Made by a program: the position numbers and the translations under genes. The notes beneath the pieces were generated by a model, which was not told the origin of the DNA, made no database searches, and worked only from the letters and a program-made list of their open reading frames with translations. Shown in pieces: positions 22,235 to 33,236 of a stretch of DNA of 64,000 nt; the stretch's first letter is position 1, and each line of letters begins with the position of its first letter. The stretch is from Narthecium ossifragum (Eukaryota; Streptophyta; Magnoliopsida; Dioscoreales; Nartheciaceae), in the NCBI GenBank assembly GCA_963920575.1, contig OY986965.1, positions 10,368,290 to 10,432,289 on the forward strand. Direction: 5' to 3'.

Positions 22235-23550
22235 CATGTGGCTTCAGCTAGACTATGGCCCTTCCAATGCACTAGAACTTCTTCTTGGTGACGGGGAGGA
22301 TGCCGATGGTCGATGATAGCCTGGGGATACAGCTTGGGCTGTTCCTCTGAGGGGTCCGGAATCTCGGTGATGACAGGTACTTCAGTTCCAATGTACTTTT
22401 TCAGAAGTGACACATGAAAAACGGGGTGCACCTTGGAATCTGATGGAAGGCGGAGGCGATAGGCGACATCTCCTATACGCTCCAGTACCTCGTACGGCCC
22501 ATAGAATTTCGCGACGAGCTTCTGTGACTTGCGCTTGGCCACGGACTTCTGTCGATAGGGCTGTAACTTGACGTAGACCATCTCACCAATCTGAAACTTC
22601 ACGTCTCGATGTCCACGGTCATAAGTCTGCTTTATCCTATTCTGGGCAGCTGCTAACCTTGACTTAACATCTGCTATCACTTGATCCCGTTCAACTAGGA
22701 AGTGATCTACAGCTGCTGATCTGGCTGTCCCGGGTACATAGGAGAGGAGAGACGGTGGAGGTCGCCCGTACACTACGTCGTAGGGTGTCCACTGGATGCT
22801 GGAGTGCCAACTAGTGTTGTAGGTGTACTTCACCCAAGTCAACCATTGGGTCCATTGTGTAGGACGATCACCTGAAAAACATTGTAAGTACATCTCCAGG
22901 GATCGGTTTACTACCTCAGTTTGGCCATCCGTCTAGGGGTAGTATGCTGAGGAGAATCTGAACTTGACTCCTTGCAATCTGAAGATCTCCTACCAAAAGT
23001 TGCTGGTGAAGGTAGGATCTCGATCACAGACGATGCTGGTTGGCATGCCATGGTGCTTGAACACAGTGTTGAAGAAAACTCGAGCCACTAAGTATGCCGT
23101 GTAGGGATGCCGTAGGGGAGCGAAGTGTGCATATTTGGACAATCTGTCGACGACTACTAGAATGGTTGTGTACCCTCTAGAAGATGGAAGTCCGTCGATG
23201 AAGTCCATAGAGACATCAGTCCATACCTCATGAGGGATGGGTAGGGGCTGGAGTAGGCCGGCTGGCTTCAAGGTCTCGGCCTTGTGTCGCTGGCAGGTGT
23301 CACATTGGCGGATGAAGTCCTTGATCCGCGCCTGAGCTCCCTTCCAGTAGAAGGTGGTTCGTAGCCGATGCCACATCTTGACGAACCCCTCATGTGTGTT
23401 GGAATGTAGGGTCGTCAAGATCTCTGAGATGACTGGGGAGTTCTTCCTCAAGAAGATGTGGTCCTTGTGGAAGATGACTCCATTGTGAACTGTCCACGGG
23501 CCCTTGATGATTCCATCTTGGATGTCCTTGGCAAGCTTCTGCATCTCCAC
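22235..23550 (-). pseudogene. element D integrase with HHCC finger and chromodomain-like end
   Basis: The HHCC finger is H-N-T-H-E-G-F with CDTCQRHKAE. The core has MDFIDGLPSSRG (first Asp), VCDRDPTFTSNFW (second Asp), and a stop just before TDGQTEVVNRSLE (catalytic Glu). The C-terminal part has YGPYEVLERIGDVAYRLRLP and VHPVFHVSLLKKYI. Then comes VLVHWKGHSLAEATWEV, the chromodomain-like strand-helix motif that in chromoviruses steers integration to marked chromatin. Two stops lie at about 22934 and 22993. Confidence 0.9.
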
Positions 23551-23568
23551 ATTAGTTTTGACATCCTC

Positions 23569-24332
23569 CTAAATGGGTTCCAACCATTGAGGAACCGGAC
23601 TAGAGATGGCAGCTATTGAGGGGGTTGATGCTGCCATGAGAGCTGGACTGCACTTAGGTTGGTCGTGGGAGATGTTGTCCGGATCAGGTAGTAGAGGATT
23701 AGAAGTAGGCGTCGGCAGTGGGTCCTCTATCGTGGACTCGGTAGCTGGAAGAGCCATAAGCACTTGCCCAATCATCATGCCAAGTGAGGGTTCTCCGTGC
23801 TCGGCTAGGACTGTGGTCTCCTCTTCAAGCTCAGCTCCAACCAGATCTTCCATGGATGGTTCCTCATTGACGATCTCAATGCTCAACAACTGCTTACAGC
23901 GGTGCCCCGGTGTAAAGGGCTCGTCACATTGGAAGCAAAGTCCTTGTGATCTTCGTTGTTGCAGTTCAGCTAGAGATAGCTGTCTCCGTTGAGGTTGGAC
24001 TATAGTTTGAGTCTGACTAGGAGTCCTAATTTGAGTAGGATTACGAGTCCTAGTCTTACTCGAACTCCAGTTTGCGGGCGCGGCATGGGCAGCGGGGGCT
24101 GGACGGGTAGGTGCAGGTATTGTCCTTGCCGTAGCATGCCGGATCGCGTACTGCTTCACCTCATGAGTCTTGGCGTAGCTGATGGCCTCGGCTATGGTAG
24201 CTGGTCTAGCGAGCTGAATGTCGTACCTGATGGTCGGCTTCAATCCGCTGATGAAGAGACTCAGTACAACATCCCGAGCCAAGTGTGGAACACGACCTAG
24301 ACCTCGGTCGAACCGGATCTAGTAGTCTCGGA
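23569..24332 (-). pseudogene. element D gag C-terminal half with zinc knuckle, fused to the RNase H-integrase linker
   Basis: Gag core end VVLSLFISGLKPTIRYDI and basic linker lead to a CCHC-like knuckle, CFQCDEPFTPGHRCKQ (about 23895-23945). After an acidic linker the frame runs into AAISSPVPQWLEPI, a motif normally found between RNase H and integrase. Protease, RT and RNase H are thus skipped within one open frame, an internal deletion of about 2 kb or more. Confidence 0.85.
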
Positions 24333-24337
24333 CTGAG

Positions 24338-26014
24338 TGATGAGTGCATGAAAGTGCACTCTGAACATGACTAATAGCAGCTTATTTGCTTAGTTTTCAT
24401 GATTAATATAGGTGATTTTGTCCGTATATATTGCTTCACAAAGTTATTTGTATTATGCAGGAAATTGAAGCAAAGATGGGTCTTTAACGTCAAAACTGTA
24501 CCTTCTCGGAAGAAGCCAGATGACATATCATATATGGTTGGAAAGCTCTAGAAGTATAGTTTCCGGAAGTTTTTACCGTTCGTGATTTGGAGTTTCCTAG
24601 AGGAAGATATGCTATTCTGAGTACGAGATGTGCAGACAAAGCAATTATGGAAGGAGAAGATTGATTTAACGCACTGGTAGAAAAATATTCGTAATATATT
24701 CTCTAGAAGTCCAAATATTCTGAAATTTGAATACATGATAGAATGTTCAGAGATCTACAACTTTTATGTTGGATAATTTGTGAGATTCTGGACCGTGTGA
24801 TAGCAGATTGGAAGAATACATGAAGTTACACAGGCTGGAAAACTGTTCTGTCGAAGCTGAGGAGAATATTCGTTAAATATTCTATATAACTCAGAATATT
24901 ACGAAATTTTGGGATCTGGTTGAAGACTTCCAAATATACAACTTTCTTGTTGAGCAAGTTTCCAAATTCCAGCTGGATTGGACCCAGTTGTGACCGGAAT
25001 AGGGCTGCCTTCAGGAAATCCGAGTCCAACTCAACTAAAACCCTAATTTCGGGGTTCCCCTATATATATGCTTATTTAATCCGAAATTGAGGAGGTCCCA
25101 AGGGGGTTTTCTACAGAGCTTTGGAGGGGAGAAAAGAAAAGGAAGAAGATGAAGAAATCTCCATCCATGGCCGAGTAATCAAGGGGCATGGCGGACGGAT
25201 GATCTAGCGAGGATTAGGGCTTCTACTCCAACAATGGTTCATAGTTTTTAATCTTTATTGTTAAACTCTTCTTATGTATTGGATCTTCACAGATATCTTT
25301 GTGGTTAAACATTATTATAAATCCAGTCATGCTTCTTTTATGATATTGTGATCTCATAGTTATCTCCTTTGATTCTCCTACCGAGTCTCGTGAGACCTGT
25401 GCTATGCATTGCCCGTAGTGACAGCTGGTATTGTGTATTCTTAGGGATTTGGTTAGATAAGGTTGGGGCTCTATACCGTGAGATCTTTGCTATGCATTGC
25501 TGATTGTGAGAGTTGGTATTGTGTATTCTTAGAGATCCGGTTAGAGTTAGGGCTTTGTCCCGATGAACTTTTGCTGCGCGTTGCCTGTAGTGACAGCCGG
25601 TATCGTGTATTCTTAGGTTTGGTTGGATGAAGTTAGAACTATAAAAAGGAAGAACCAATCATAGGAAGAGATATTTATATTTTATCAGATTCATAATTCT
25701 ATATCTTCCGGTTAAGGCGATTGGGATGTGAATCCCTTAACTGAGTATTATATGAACCATTGAGAAGAGAAGAACCTTAATCCGAGTGAAGTGATTCTTG
25801 AAGCCTAGCCTTATCAAAAGCCTGATATCTTTAGTTAACATTACATTATCATTAATCCTTTGATCTAATTTAATTTAGTTAGCTTTCTTCATTGTTTTCA
25901 ATTCATTGTTATTTGTATTTCTGGATCTTTCCTGCTTGTCTCTCTGTGGGATTCGACCTCTCTTATGCTGTACTGCACCGCGACCGCTGTGCGTGACAAA
26001 TTTGAGCGATATCA
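24338..26014 (+). repeat. 5' LTR of the non-autonomous element
   Basis: TGATGAGTGCATGAAAGTGC to GAGCGATATCA. The TATATATATGC stretch at about 25061-25071 is a likely TATA box. Three diverged tandem copies (period about 83-88 bp, starting near 25392, 25480 and 25563) carry the GCTATGCATTGC motif. Confidence 0.93.
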
Positions 26015-26040
26015 AAAATTGGCGCCATTGCCGGGGAGAC
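26015..26040 (+). other. primer-binding site (Asp-tRNA type)
   Basis: TGGCGCCATTGCCGGGGA starts six bases after the LTR end. TGGCGCCGTTGCCGGGGA is the known site in Athila and Tat elements; one base differs. Confidence 0.88.
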
Positions 26041-26242
26041 GGTTCAGAAAAGCGCCAAAATCAGATCACGATGATTGAAGACATCGAAGGCGGTAACTTT
26101 TTTCCCTTTTCTTTGGATTTTTATTTCTTTTTCTTTAGTTTTCTTTATTTTCTTTTTAGTTTTGTTTTGAATTTTCGTTTTATTTTTACTTGGTGAAAAA
26201 AAAACTGACCAAAAAAAAAAAAAAACTGAAAAAAAAGAAAGG

Positions 26243-27268
26243 ATGGAAAATGAATTAGATCATGACTATTTGAGATCATGTTCTATGAAGTCAAGAGATG
26301 GAATGTCTCAAACAACAGTTCGTAAGAAAAGTATATACGAATTAAGCTTGGAGAATAGAACGAGTCATGTTTCTGTCAATGAGTATCTTCCTACTTATAT
26401 GATTAACGCATTGAAAAGAAAGATTTCAACCTTTGCACAAAAGAATGATGAGACATTATGTGATGCATGGCAGCGATTTATCAGTTTAATAGCTTCATGC
26501 CCTCAACATAGTTATCCTAATTGGCGTTTAGTTAGCTATTTTTATTATGGATTAACTGAGCATGAACGTCAAATTCTTGAAACAAGATGCAGGGGTGAGT
26601 TTTTGCAGATTGATCCAGATGAAGCTATGAAGCACTTGAATGAGCTTGTTGAGACAAATCTTACACAGACGATTCCGGAGCGTTGGGATGATTATCATGG
26701 TCATATCGATGCCAAATCCTACAAGCATCCCAATGTCACCTTAACGTCCAACAGCTATCAGCAACACAATGAGCCTTTCTACTCTTATCCTAGTGCTTAT
26801 GATGATTATGTGCATGATACTTATGTTGCTACTTCCCATGATGTGGATGTTGATGAGCCTAACACGTATGATGCATGTGTCGATGACTTTAGTGCTTGTG
26901 ATGCATACGTCCATGATTTTAATGCTTATGGTGCACATGCTCAAGATGTTCATGTTGATGATGCATATGCTCATGACTATAGTGCTAGTGTGCAGGTTCA
27001 AAATTCTAGTCCTATTGATGCACAAGCTATTGATTCTAGTATGTGTGATGCATATGTACATGATTTTAGTGCTCATACGCATGTTCATGATACTAACATT
27101 CACTATGCACATGCTCATGATTCCAATGTTAGTAATGCACATGTTCATGCTTCTGATGCTGAAGATGCACATGTTTCGGCTCAACTTTCTATGCCAGAGA
27201 TTTTGGACTTACTTAAGGAGGCTAAAACCAAGCCTAATTTGACTCTTTCCTTTTGCAGTTACTTATGA
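26243..27268 (+). CDS. gag-like protein of the non-autonomous element, with His/Asp-rich repeat tail
   Basis: An open frame of 341 residues starts at the first ATG after an A-rich leader. Residues about 45-140 resemble the gypsy gag core: LKRKISTFAQKNDETLCDAW, RFISLIASCPQHSYPNWRL, SYFYYGLTEHERQILE and GEFLQIDPDEAMKHLNELVE. Residues about 185-310 are a degenerate repeat of short units such as DAYVHDF and AHAHD, very rich in Asp, His, Ala and Tyr. No zinc knuckle is seen. The final residues overlap the next ORF by 16 bases in another frame. The gag assignment rests on motif spacing; the role of the tail is unknown. Confidence 0.7.
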   Translation: MENELDHDYLRSCSMKSRDGMSQTTVRKKSIYELSLENRTSHVSVNEYLPTYMINALKRKISTFAQKNDETLCDAWQRFISLIASCPQHSYPNWRLVSYFYYGLTEHERQILETRCRGEFLQIDPDEAMKHLNELVETNLTQTIPERWDDYHGHIDAKSYKHPNVTLTSNSYQQHNEPFYSYPSAYDDYVHDTYVATSHDVDVDEPNTYDACVDDFSACDAYVHDFNAYGAHAQDVHVDDAYAHDYSASVQVQNSSPIDAQAIDSSMCDAYVHDFSAHTHVHDTNIHYAHAHDSNVSNAHVHASDAEDAHVSAQLSMPEILDLLKEAKTKPNLTLSFCSYL

Positions 27269-27894
27269 AGGACGAGGAGAAAGCACACCAACTATGCGAG
27301 GTAATCACATCTTTTAGCGTGCACGAATTCGGATGGACACATCATATGGAAGAAGACGAAGTACTCCAGTACGGGCCGGCCAGCAATGAGGAAGATCTGG
27401 ACGACTTCCAAGACCACCACGACCAGGTATTCGTTGAACCTCCATCGGCTGAACTTCAAGTCATTACTTCTAAGCCACGAGGTATATTTCCAGTGTTTAT
27501 TTCATCTTCTTGGATAGTTAGAAAGAACATGACCTTGATAGATATTTTTAAACTTCGACGGATTTATTTCAGATTTTGTGATCTTACCATCCTTGACCAC
27601 GAGCATGATTACATTATTGATAGGTCATTGGATGAGTCACTGACACTTAAGCACAATGATGACACATATTTCTATTTGAGAGATCCAACTATCTTGTTTA
27701 TTGGAGTTAGAAGGCAAAAGCTAGCTCTCCTACTTATAATATGCCACTTGGATTCACATAGTACATTACTCTTTGTGATACTACTAAGGTTAACCCTTCA
27801 GGTCATGACACTTATTGATTTTGCATATCATCGTGCTAGGGCACGGCCGCCAAGGGCGCGATTAAAAATCCTTGTATTATATATAGTAGTTTAG
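27253..27894 (+). CDS. hypothetical ORF2 of the non-autonomous element
   Basis: 213 codons overlapping the end of the gag-like ORF. The N-terminal third is acidic (EEDEVLQYG, EEDLDDFQDHHDQ). The middle has KPRGIFPVFISSSWIVRK; the end is hydrophobic, then basic (ARARPPRARLKIL). I recognise no protease (D-S/T-G), RT or integrase motif. It may be a decayed remnant of the gag-pro junction or chance-open sequence. Confidence 0.4.
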   Translation: MQLLMKDEEKAHQLCEVITSFSVHEFGWTHHMEEDEVLQYGPASNEEDLDDFQDHHDQVFVEPPSAELQVITSKPRGIFPVFISSSWIVRKNMTLIDIFKLRRIYFRFCDLTILDHEHDYIIDRSLDESLTLKHNDDTYFYLRDPTILFIGVRRQKLALLLIICHLDSHSTLLFVILLRLTLQVMTLIDFAYHRARARPPRARLKILVLYIVV

Positions 27895-29139
27895 TTTGCT
27901 CGATTTGCTTTCTTGTATGCTTGAGAATGCTTGAGTTATTTTTATGTTGTGTGCTTGCATGTTTGCTTTTGTTTTTGGTTTGTTTTGCTTTTGTTTTTAG
28001 GTGCTCGAGCAGTCCCTGCCTTCCGTTGGAGATTTTGGCCAGCCATCATTGGGATGGAGATTTCGGCCACAATGAGGAGCCTTGAGGAGATATTCACTTA
28101 TTCTATCAGGTGGCCTCGCTCCTATTTCAATTTCCTATTCTTATTTATGCTATATATGAAAACTCAGCCAACACCCTTCTGCTTATTTACATGATTAGCA
28201 CACATTGAGGACAATGTGAATTTCAGGTTGGGGGGTGTAGGCATGCATGACCTTATGCATGCTACCTTATTGAGCTTAATAGTGTTGAATTGAATATGAT
28301 ACTAGAAATTGTACATGAGCTGAAATTTTTATGCTTGTTATGCATGTTGCTTTCATATGGATTGACCAATACATTGATTGCATGCGTGATAACCTGAACG
28401 TATAACATCATGTGATCCACACACGAACACCTTATGTGCAGTGGTAATTATACTCACTAGAGGAATGAGCATGCTATTGTCAATCGAGACCATGATTTTA
28501 ACATTAGCTAGTGTTGAGTATTGCATGCAGAAAAGAAAAAAAAGAGAGAAAAAGTTCTGGAGCTTGATCAAGCTGTGCCTAAACAACTATTAAGTGATCT
28601 ACTGAGTAACCGGGTGTTCTTGCCTCAGGAAGCGGGGAGCTCGTGTAAAAAGGTAGAACCACTTATAGCTATAAAAAAAAAACTATTAAGTGTTTTGCTA
28701 AGTAACCGGGTCTCTACGCCTCAAGAAGCGGAGAGTGCTCGCGTAAAAAGGCAAAATGTCTGATAGTTGAAAAGAAAAAAAAAAGAAAGAGCATGCTGTA
28801 CTTAAAGTGCGAGGGTTGAATGATTGTTCATGAAGATAGTAGTGTGTTTGGACTAATGGTGGGTAGAAGTTGCTTCTGTACATAACATTTATTTGTCACG
28901 TCACATGTGTTCTTCTGGATGGTGATTAGCATGTTTGATGTGTAGAAGTTGATTTCATATGTTGGTAGTATGTGTATGAGTATAAGAAGTTTTCATGCTC
29001 TGTACTGTGTAACAGACTATTGACTTGATATGGCAGAATTTTTATCATGCATGTCTACATCCTTGAACCGTTAGTGTGCTTAATTATATTTTATGCGCTT
29101 TGAATTGCTAGAGACTAGCAATAAGCTGGTTGGGGGGTG
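27895..29139 (+). other. 3' non-coding region of the non-autonomous element, with two polypurine tracts
   Basis: A CATTGAGGACAATGTGAATT motif with GGTTGGGGGGTG at about 28205-28240 resembles the conserved segment after pol in Tat/Athila elements. A second GGTTGGGGGGTG (29128-29139) abuts the 3' LTR and is the working polypurine tract. Between them lies AT-rich DNA with a duplicated AACTATTAAGTG..TAACCGGGT block (28581-28745). Confidence 0.65.
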
Positions 29140-30816
29140 TGATGAGTGCATGAAAGTGCACTCTGAACATGACTAATAGCAGCTTATTTGCTTAGTTTTC
29201 ATGATTAATATAGGTGATTTTGTCCGTATATATTGCTTCACAAAGTTATTTGTATTATGCAGGAAATTGAAGCAAAGATGGGTCTTTAACGTCAAAACTG
29301 TACCTTCTCGGAAGAAACCAGATGACATGTCATATATGGTTGGAAAGCTCTGGAAGTCTAGTTTTCGGAAGTTTTTACCGTTCGTGATTTGGAGTTTCCT
29401 AGAGGAAGATATGCTATTCTGAATACGAGATGTGCAGACAAAGCAATTATGGAAGGAGAAGATTGATTTGACGCACTGGTAGGAAAATATTCATAATATA
29501 TTCTCTAGAAGTCCAAATATTCTGAAATTTGAATACGTGATAGAAGGTTCAGAGATCTACAACTTTTATGTTGGATAATTTGTGAGATTCTGGACCGTGT
29601 GATAGCAGATTGGAAGAATACATGAAGTTACACAGGCTGGAAAACTGTTCTGTCGAAGCTGAGAAGAATATTCGTTAAATATTCTATATAACTCAGAATA
29701 TTACGAAATTTTGGGATCTGGTTGAAGACTTCCAAATATACAACTTTCTTGTTGAGCAAGGTTCCAAATTCCAGCTGGATTGGACCCAGTTGTGACCGGA
29801 ATAGGGCTGCCTTCAGGAAATCCGAGTCCAACTCAACTAAAACCCTAATTTCGGGGTTCCCCTATATATATGCTTATTTAATCCGAAATTGAGGAGGTCC
29901 CAAGGGGGTTTTCTACAGAGCTTTGGAGGGGAGAAAAGAAAAGGAAGAAGATGAAGAAATCTCCATCCATGGCCGAGTAATCAAGGGGCATGGCGGACGG
30001 ATGATCTAGCGAGGATTAGGGCTTCTACTCCAACAATGGTTCATAGTTTTTAATCTTTATTGTTAAACTCTTCTTATGTATTGGATCTTCACAGATTGCT
30101 TTGTGGTTAAACATTATTATAAATCCAGTCATGCTTCTTTTATGATATTGTGATCTCATAGTTATCTCCTTTGATTCTCCTACCGAGTCTCGTGAGACCT
30201 TTGCTATGCATTGCCCGTAGTGACAGCTGCTATTGTGTAATCTTAGGGATCTGGTTAGATAAGGTTGGGGCTCTATACCGTGAGATCTTTGCTATGCATT
30301 GCTGATTGTGAGAGTTGGTATTGTGTATTCTTAGAGATCCGGTTAGAGTTAGGGCTTTGTCCCGATGAACTTTTGCTGCGCGTTGCCTGTAGTGACAGCC
30401 GGTATCGTGTATTCTTAGGTTTGGTTGGATGAAGTTAGAACTATAAAAAGGAAGAACCAATCATAGGAAGAGATATTTATATTTTATCAGATTCATAATT
30501 CTATATCTTCTGGTTAAGGCGATTGGGATGTGAATCCCTTAACTGAGTATTATATGAACCATTGAGAAGAGAAGAACCTTAATCCGAGTGAAGTGATTCT
30601 TGAAGCCTAGCCTTATCAAAAGCCTGATATCTTTAGTTAACATTACATTATCATTAATCCTTTGATCTAATTTAATTTAGTTAGCTTTCTTCATTGTTTT
30701 CAATTCATTGTTATTTGTATTTCTGGATCTTTCCTGCTTGTCTCTCTGTGGGATTCGACCTCTCTTATGCTGTACTACACCACGACCGTTGTGCGTGACA
30801 CATTTGAGCGACATCA
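29140..30816 (+). repeat. 3' LTR of the non-autonomous element
   Basis: Same length as the 5' LTR and about 98.5% identical by eye count. It ends GAGCGACATCA before TSD CTGCG. Confidence 0.93.
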
Positions 30817-30821
30817 CTGCG

Positions 30822-31735
30822 CCATCTTGCTGAACCCGAGTGAGTTCGCCGATGGGGTCCTCGTAGGTCGTCGGTCCATAGCGCAAGTGCAAGGCATGCT
30901 GGAAGGTATGCCATGCTGCGCACTCATCCGTATCCTTCGACAGCTGGTACCATGTCTGGGCATCCCCATCGAAGTGATAGGCGGCGTAACGGACCTTCTC
31001 TCGTTCATGGATAGGGTGGTAAGAGAAGAACTGCTCCGCCTTGAGGATCCAGTGAGTCGGATCTGTAGCACCATCATAGCGGGGGAAATCCATGCGGGGA
31101 ATCCGGGCAGCCAAGGGTGGCTCATGGATTAGGTCATGGGGCTGTTCATATGTAGGTGGGGTGTGAGGAGGGTAGTAATGGGGTGGTGCAGGAGCTGGGT
31201 TGTAGGGGACATATGGAGAGGGCGCAGGCTGCTGGTATGGAGGGGGTGATAGGTCGGGTATAGGGGCTGGTATGGTGGAGGTGGAAGGATAGTGGAGCCA
31301 GGTGGTGGTGGGAAGGTGGTGGGGCCGGCCAAGGGGGTGGTGTAGGCCGGATGAGCAAGGTGTTGGGTAGGAGGGGTAGGACCTGGTCCAACCAAGCCAT
31401 AGTTGGGACTAGGCCCGGGTCCTCCTGGGTTTGGCCTAGCTTCAGGTAGAGTCCTAGGAGTAGTGGGATTCATGGTAGGAGGTGGATTAGGGTTAGGGTT
31501 ACCTCCAGGTTCTCCTGTGGCTCCCAGATCTCGCCCTTGCAACTGTATGGCCAGGATGGCAAGTCTCTCCGAAATCCCTAGGTTGATGATTTGCATCTCC
31601 CGTTGTGCATCCCGCATCTCCAACTGTGCGGCTTCCAACGTCCGCAGCGACCCATGGATACCCTCTATCTCTCCTCTGGCTACGGGGCTTTCCCGCTCCT
31701 AGGAAGTACTCGCGGTGGTATCTCCTGCCATCATC
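30822..31735 (-). pseudogene. element D gag N-terminal half
   Basis: The likely start is ATG at about 31731. A coiled-coil-like region (AAQLEMRDAQREMQIINLGI) leads to a long Pro/Thr-rich linker, which loses frame at about 31130. The gag core then reads FPRYDGATDPTHWILKAEQF and YAAYHFDGDAQTWYQ and is cut at 30821 by the nested element. It resumes at 24332. Confidence 0.85.
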
Positions 31736-31793
31736 GCAGCTTTTGGAAGGCTTTGGGCGGCACAGCCGACGGAACGGGGCTATGGTACCAAGT

Positions 31794-32699
31794 TGTTACT
31801 CCGAGCCTTCTCGTAGGCACGGGTACCTGGTCTCTTTCTTGGTCTTAGTTCCTCCTTAGCCAAATCTATGGCTAGGTCGAGAGATACCTTTAGAGTTTTA
31901 GGAGAAGGACCCTAGGTATTCGATGAGGAAGGTGAAGACTGGAGGTAGGAGATGGAAGAGAAGAGGATACCTTGCAGATCCTCTTGTGGTTGGCTGGTTA
32001 CTCTTGGAGATCCACGCCAAGGAAGGTAGAAGAAGAGGGGCAGCGGCCAAGGAGGACGCCGAGGATTGGAGTCGTGGCTGGTAGCGGCGGACGGCGGTGA
32101 TGATGGTGGTGGCCGGTTGGTGGAAGAAGGTGAACCGACCATAGGGAGAGAGGAGGACGTAGGGAGATAATGTAGTGGGATATTTAAGTTATGGCTACTC
32201 CTAGGGTTACAGCTACTCCTATAATATCTCTTAGCTTTATTCTTCAATGCATAAACCTTAATACAAGCTATGGAGGTCCTTTTATAAAGGTATCAAAGAG
32301 TTCTACTCCAACTAGAGAACTACCTCGCTGAAATCAGCAAGTAAACATCCTTTCCTACTAAGACTCAATCATAACTCAAACTTCCTACAACCTGGACTCA
32401 AAATAGGAACTAATAAAGCAAAGCATAATTTGGACTCAAACTAGGAAATCAACTAGGAAAGCAATTAAGAACTAACTAAGGAAGTAACCAGCTAGGAATA
32501 GGATTCCTTAAGGCTGGCTTTGGCTTGGGACCAGGTCCAAGGCCTGGTCCTCCTAGGATGTGGGGTCTGACCTGCGTGGGTCCCTCCTGGGCCCTGACCT
32601 GCGTGGGTTCCTCCTGGGCCTACCCCACGAGTGGGCCCTGCCCCAGAATTGGGCTTGGGTTGGTCTAGCCCAGGTTGAGCTGGACTTCGAACCGTATCA
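31794..32699 (-). repeat. 5' LTR of element D
   Basis: 906 bp. The primer site on the minus strand follows at 31790-31778 (TGGTACCATAGCC). TSD TCCTA at 32700-32704. Confidence 0.9.
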
Positions 32700-33176
32700 T
32701 CCTACCAAGAAGTTGAGAAACGATTCAGAATTGAAATTAAACTAACTTTACACTAAAGGATTGATAAATACGAGCAAAGGTATCATGGAATTCTTAATCA
32801 ATAAATAGGATTCTACCAGGTCTTTCTAGAATTAGAACGAGCTAACCAAACTGAATGATTTTCCTAATGGTTGATAGGTGAATAACTAGTTCTCCCTATC
32901 ACTCAACAAGTTTCGGTTAGGATCTCTTGTCGGTGAGAGCAATTATCTAAAACTCAGTGACCTAATGATTAGTTATGATCACTGCTAATGAATCCTATGA
33001 TTAGGATGAATTCATCGTGAGAAAATAGTATAATACGGATTTAGGTGTAAGATCAATATGGTTCTAGCACCTTGAGATTGCCAAATAGAATGTATCAAGG
33101 ATTAGAAGTTACCCTAGTGGTTCTAACACTACAAAATTCCTAATCTTTAATTAAGATGAATAACGGATTAAGAGTT

Positions 33177-33236
33177 GGTCATAATGGTTCTAGCATTACG
33201 TGTAATGGTCATAATGGTTCTAGCATTACGTGTAAT
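33177..33236. repeat. two tandem copies of a 30-bp unit in solo LTR G
   Basis: GGTCATAATGGTTCTAGCAT plus ten bases, twice without mismatch. Looser relatives (GGTTCTAGCATGA) flank it up to about 33300. Confidence 0.8.

Larger units (their letters stand above)
24338..30816 (+). mobile_element. non-autonomous Athila/Tat-like LTR element with gag-like ORF and no pol
   Basis: LTRs of equal length (1677 bp) lie at 24338-26014 and 29140-30816, and differ at about 25 positions counted by eye. TSD is CTGAG (24333-24337) versus CTGCG (30817-30821). The gag frame of element D is continuous across the insertion. An Asp-tRNA-type primer site and a polypurine tract are present. The 3.1-kb interior has a gag-like ORF (26243-27268) and a second ORF of unknown role (27253-27894), with no protease, RT or integrase motifs. 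It would need proteins of a related autonomous element. Confidence 0.93.
18908..32699 (-). mobile_element. element D: Ty3/gypsy chromovirus lacking protease, RT and RNase H
   Basis: LTRs lie at 31794-32699 (5') and 18908-19787 (3'), with perfect TSD TCCTA at 18903-18907 and 32700-32704. A Met-type primer site (TGGTACCATAGCC, 31778-31790) and polypurine tract (complement TCCCCTTCCCCTT, 19788-19800) are present. Coding pieces on the minus strand are gag (31735-30822 and 24332-about 23700) and integrase with chromodomain-like end (23550-22235, 19860-19788). Between gag and integrase the protease, RT and RNase H are missing. It contains a chromovirus-type solo LTR (19866-22229) and a non-autonomous element (24338-30816). 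Confidence 0.92.

Noticed and set aside
26741..27242. Antisense and shifted frames of 147 and 157 codons rich in Met and Ile
   Set aside because: Products of the repeat region of the gag-like ORF read in other frames.
31403..31859. Plus-strand frames over the element D gag
   Set aside because: Shadows of the minus-strand gag and its Pro-rich linker.
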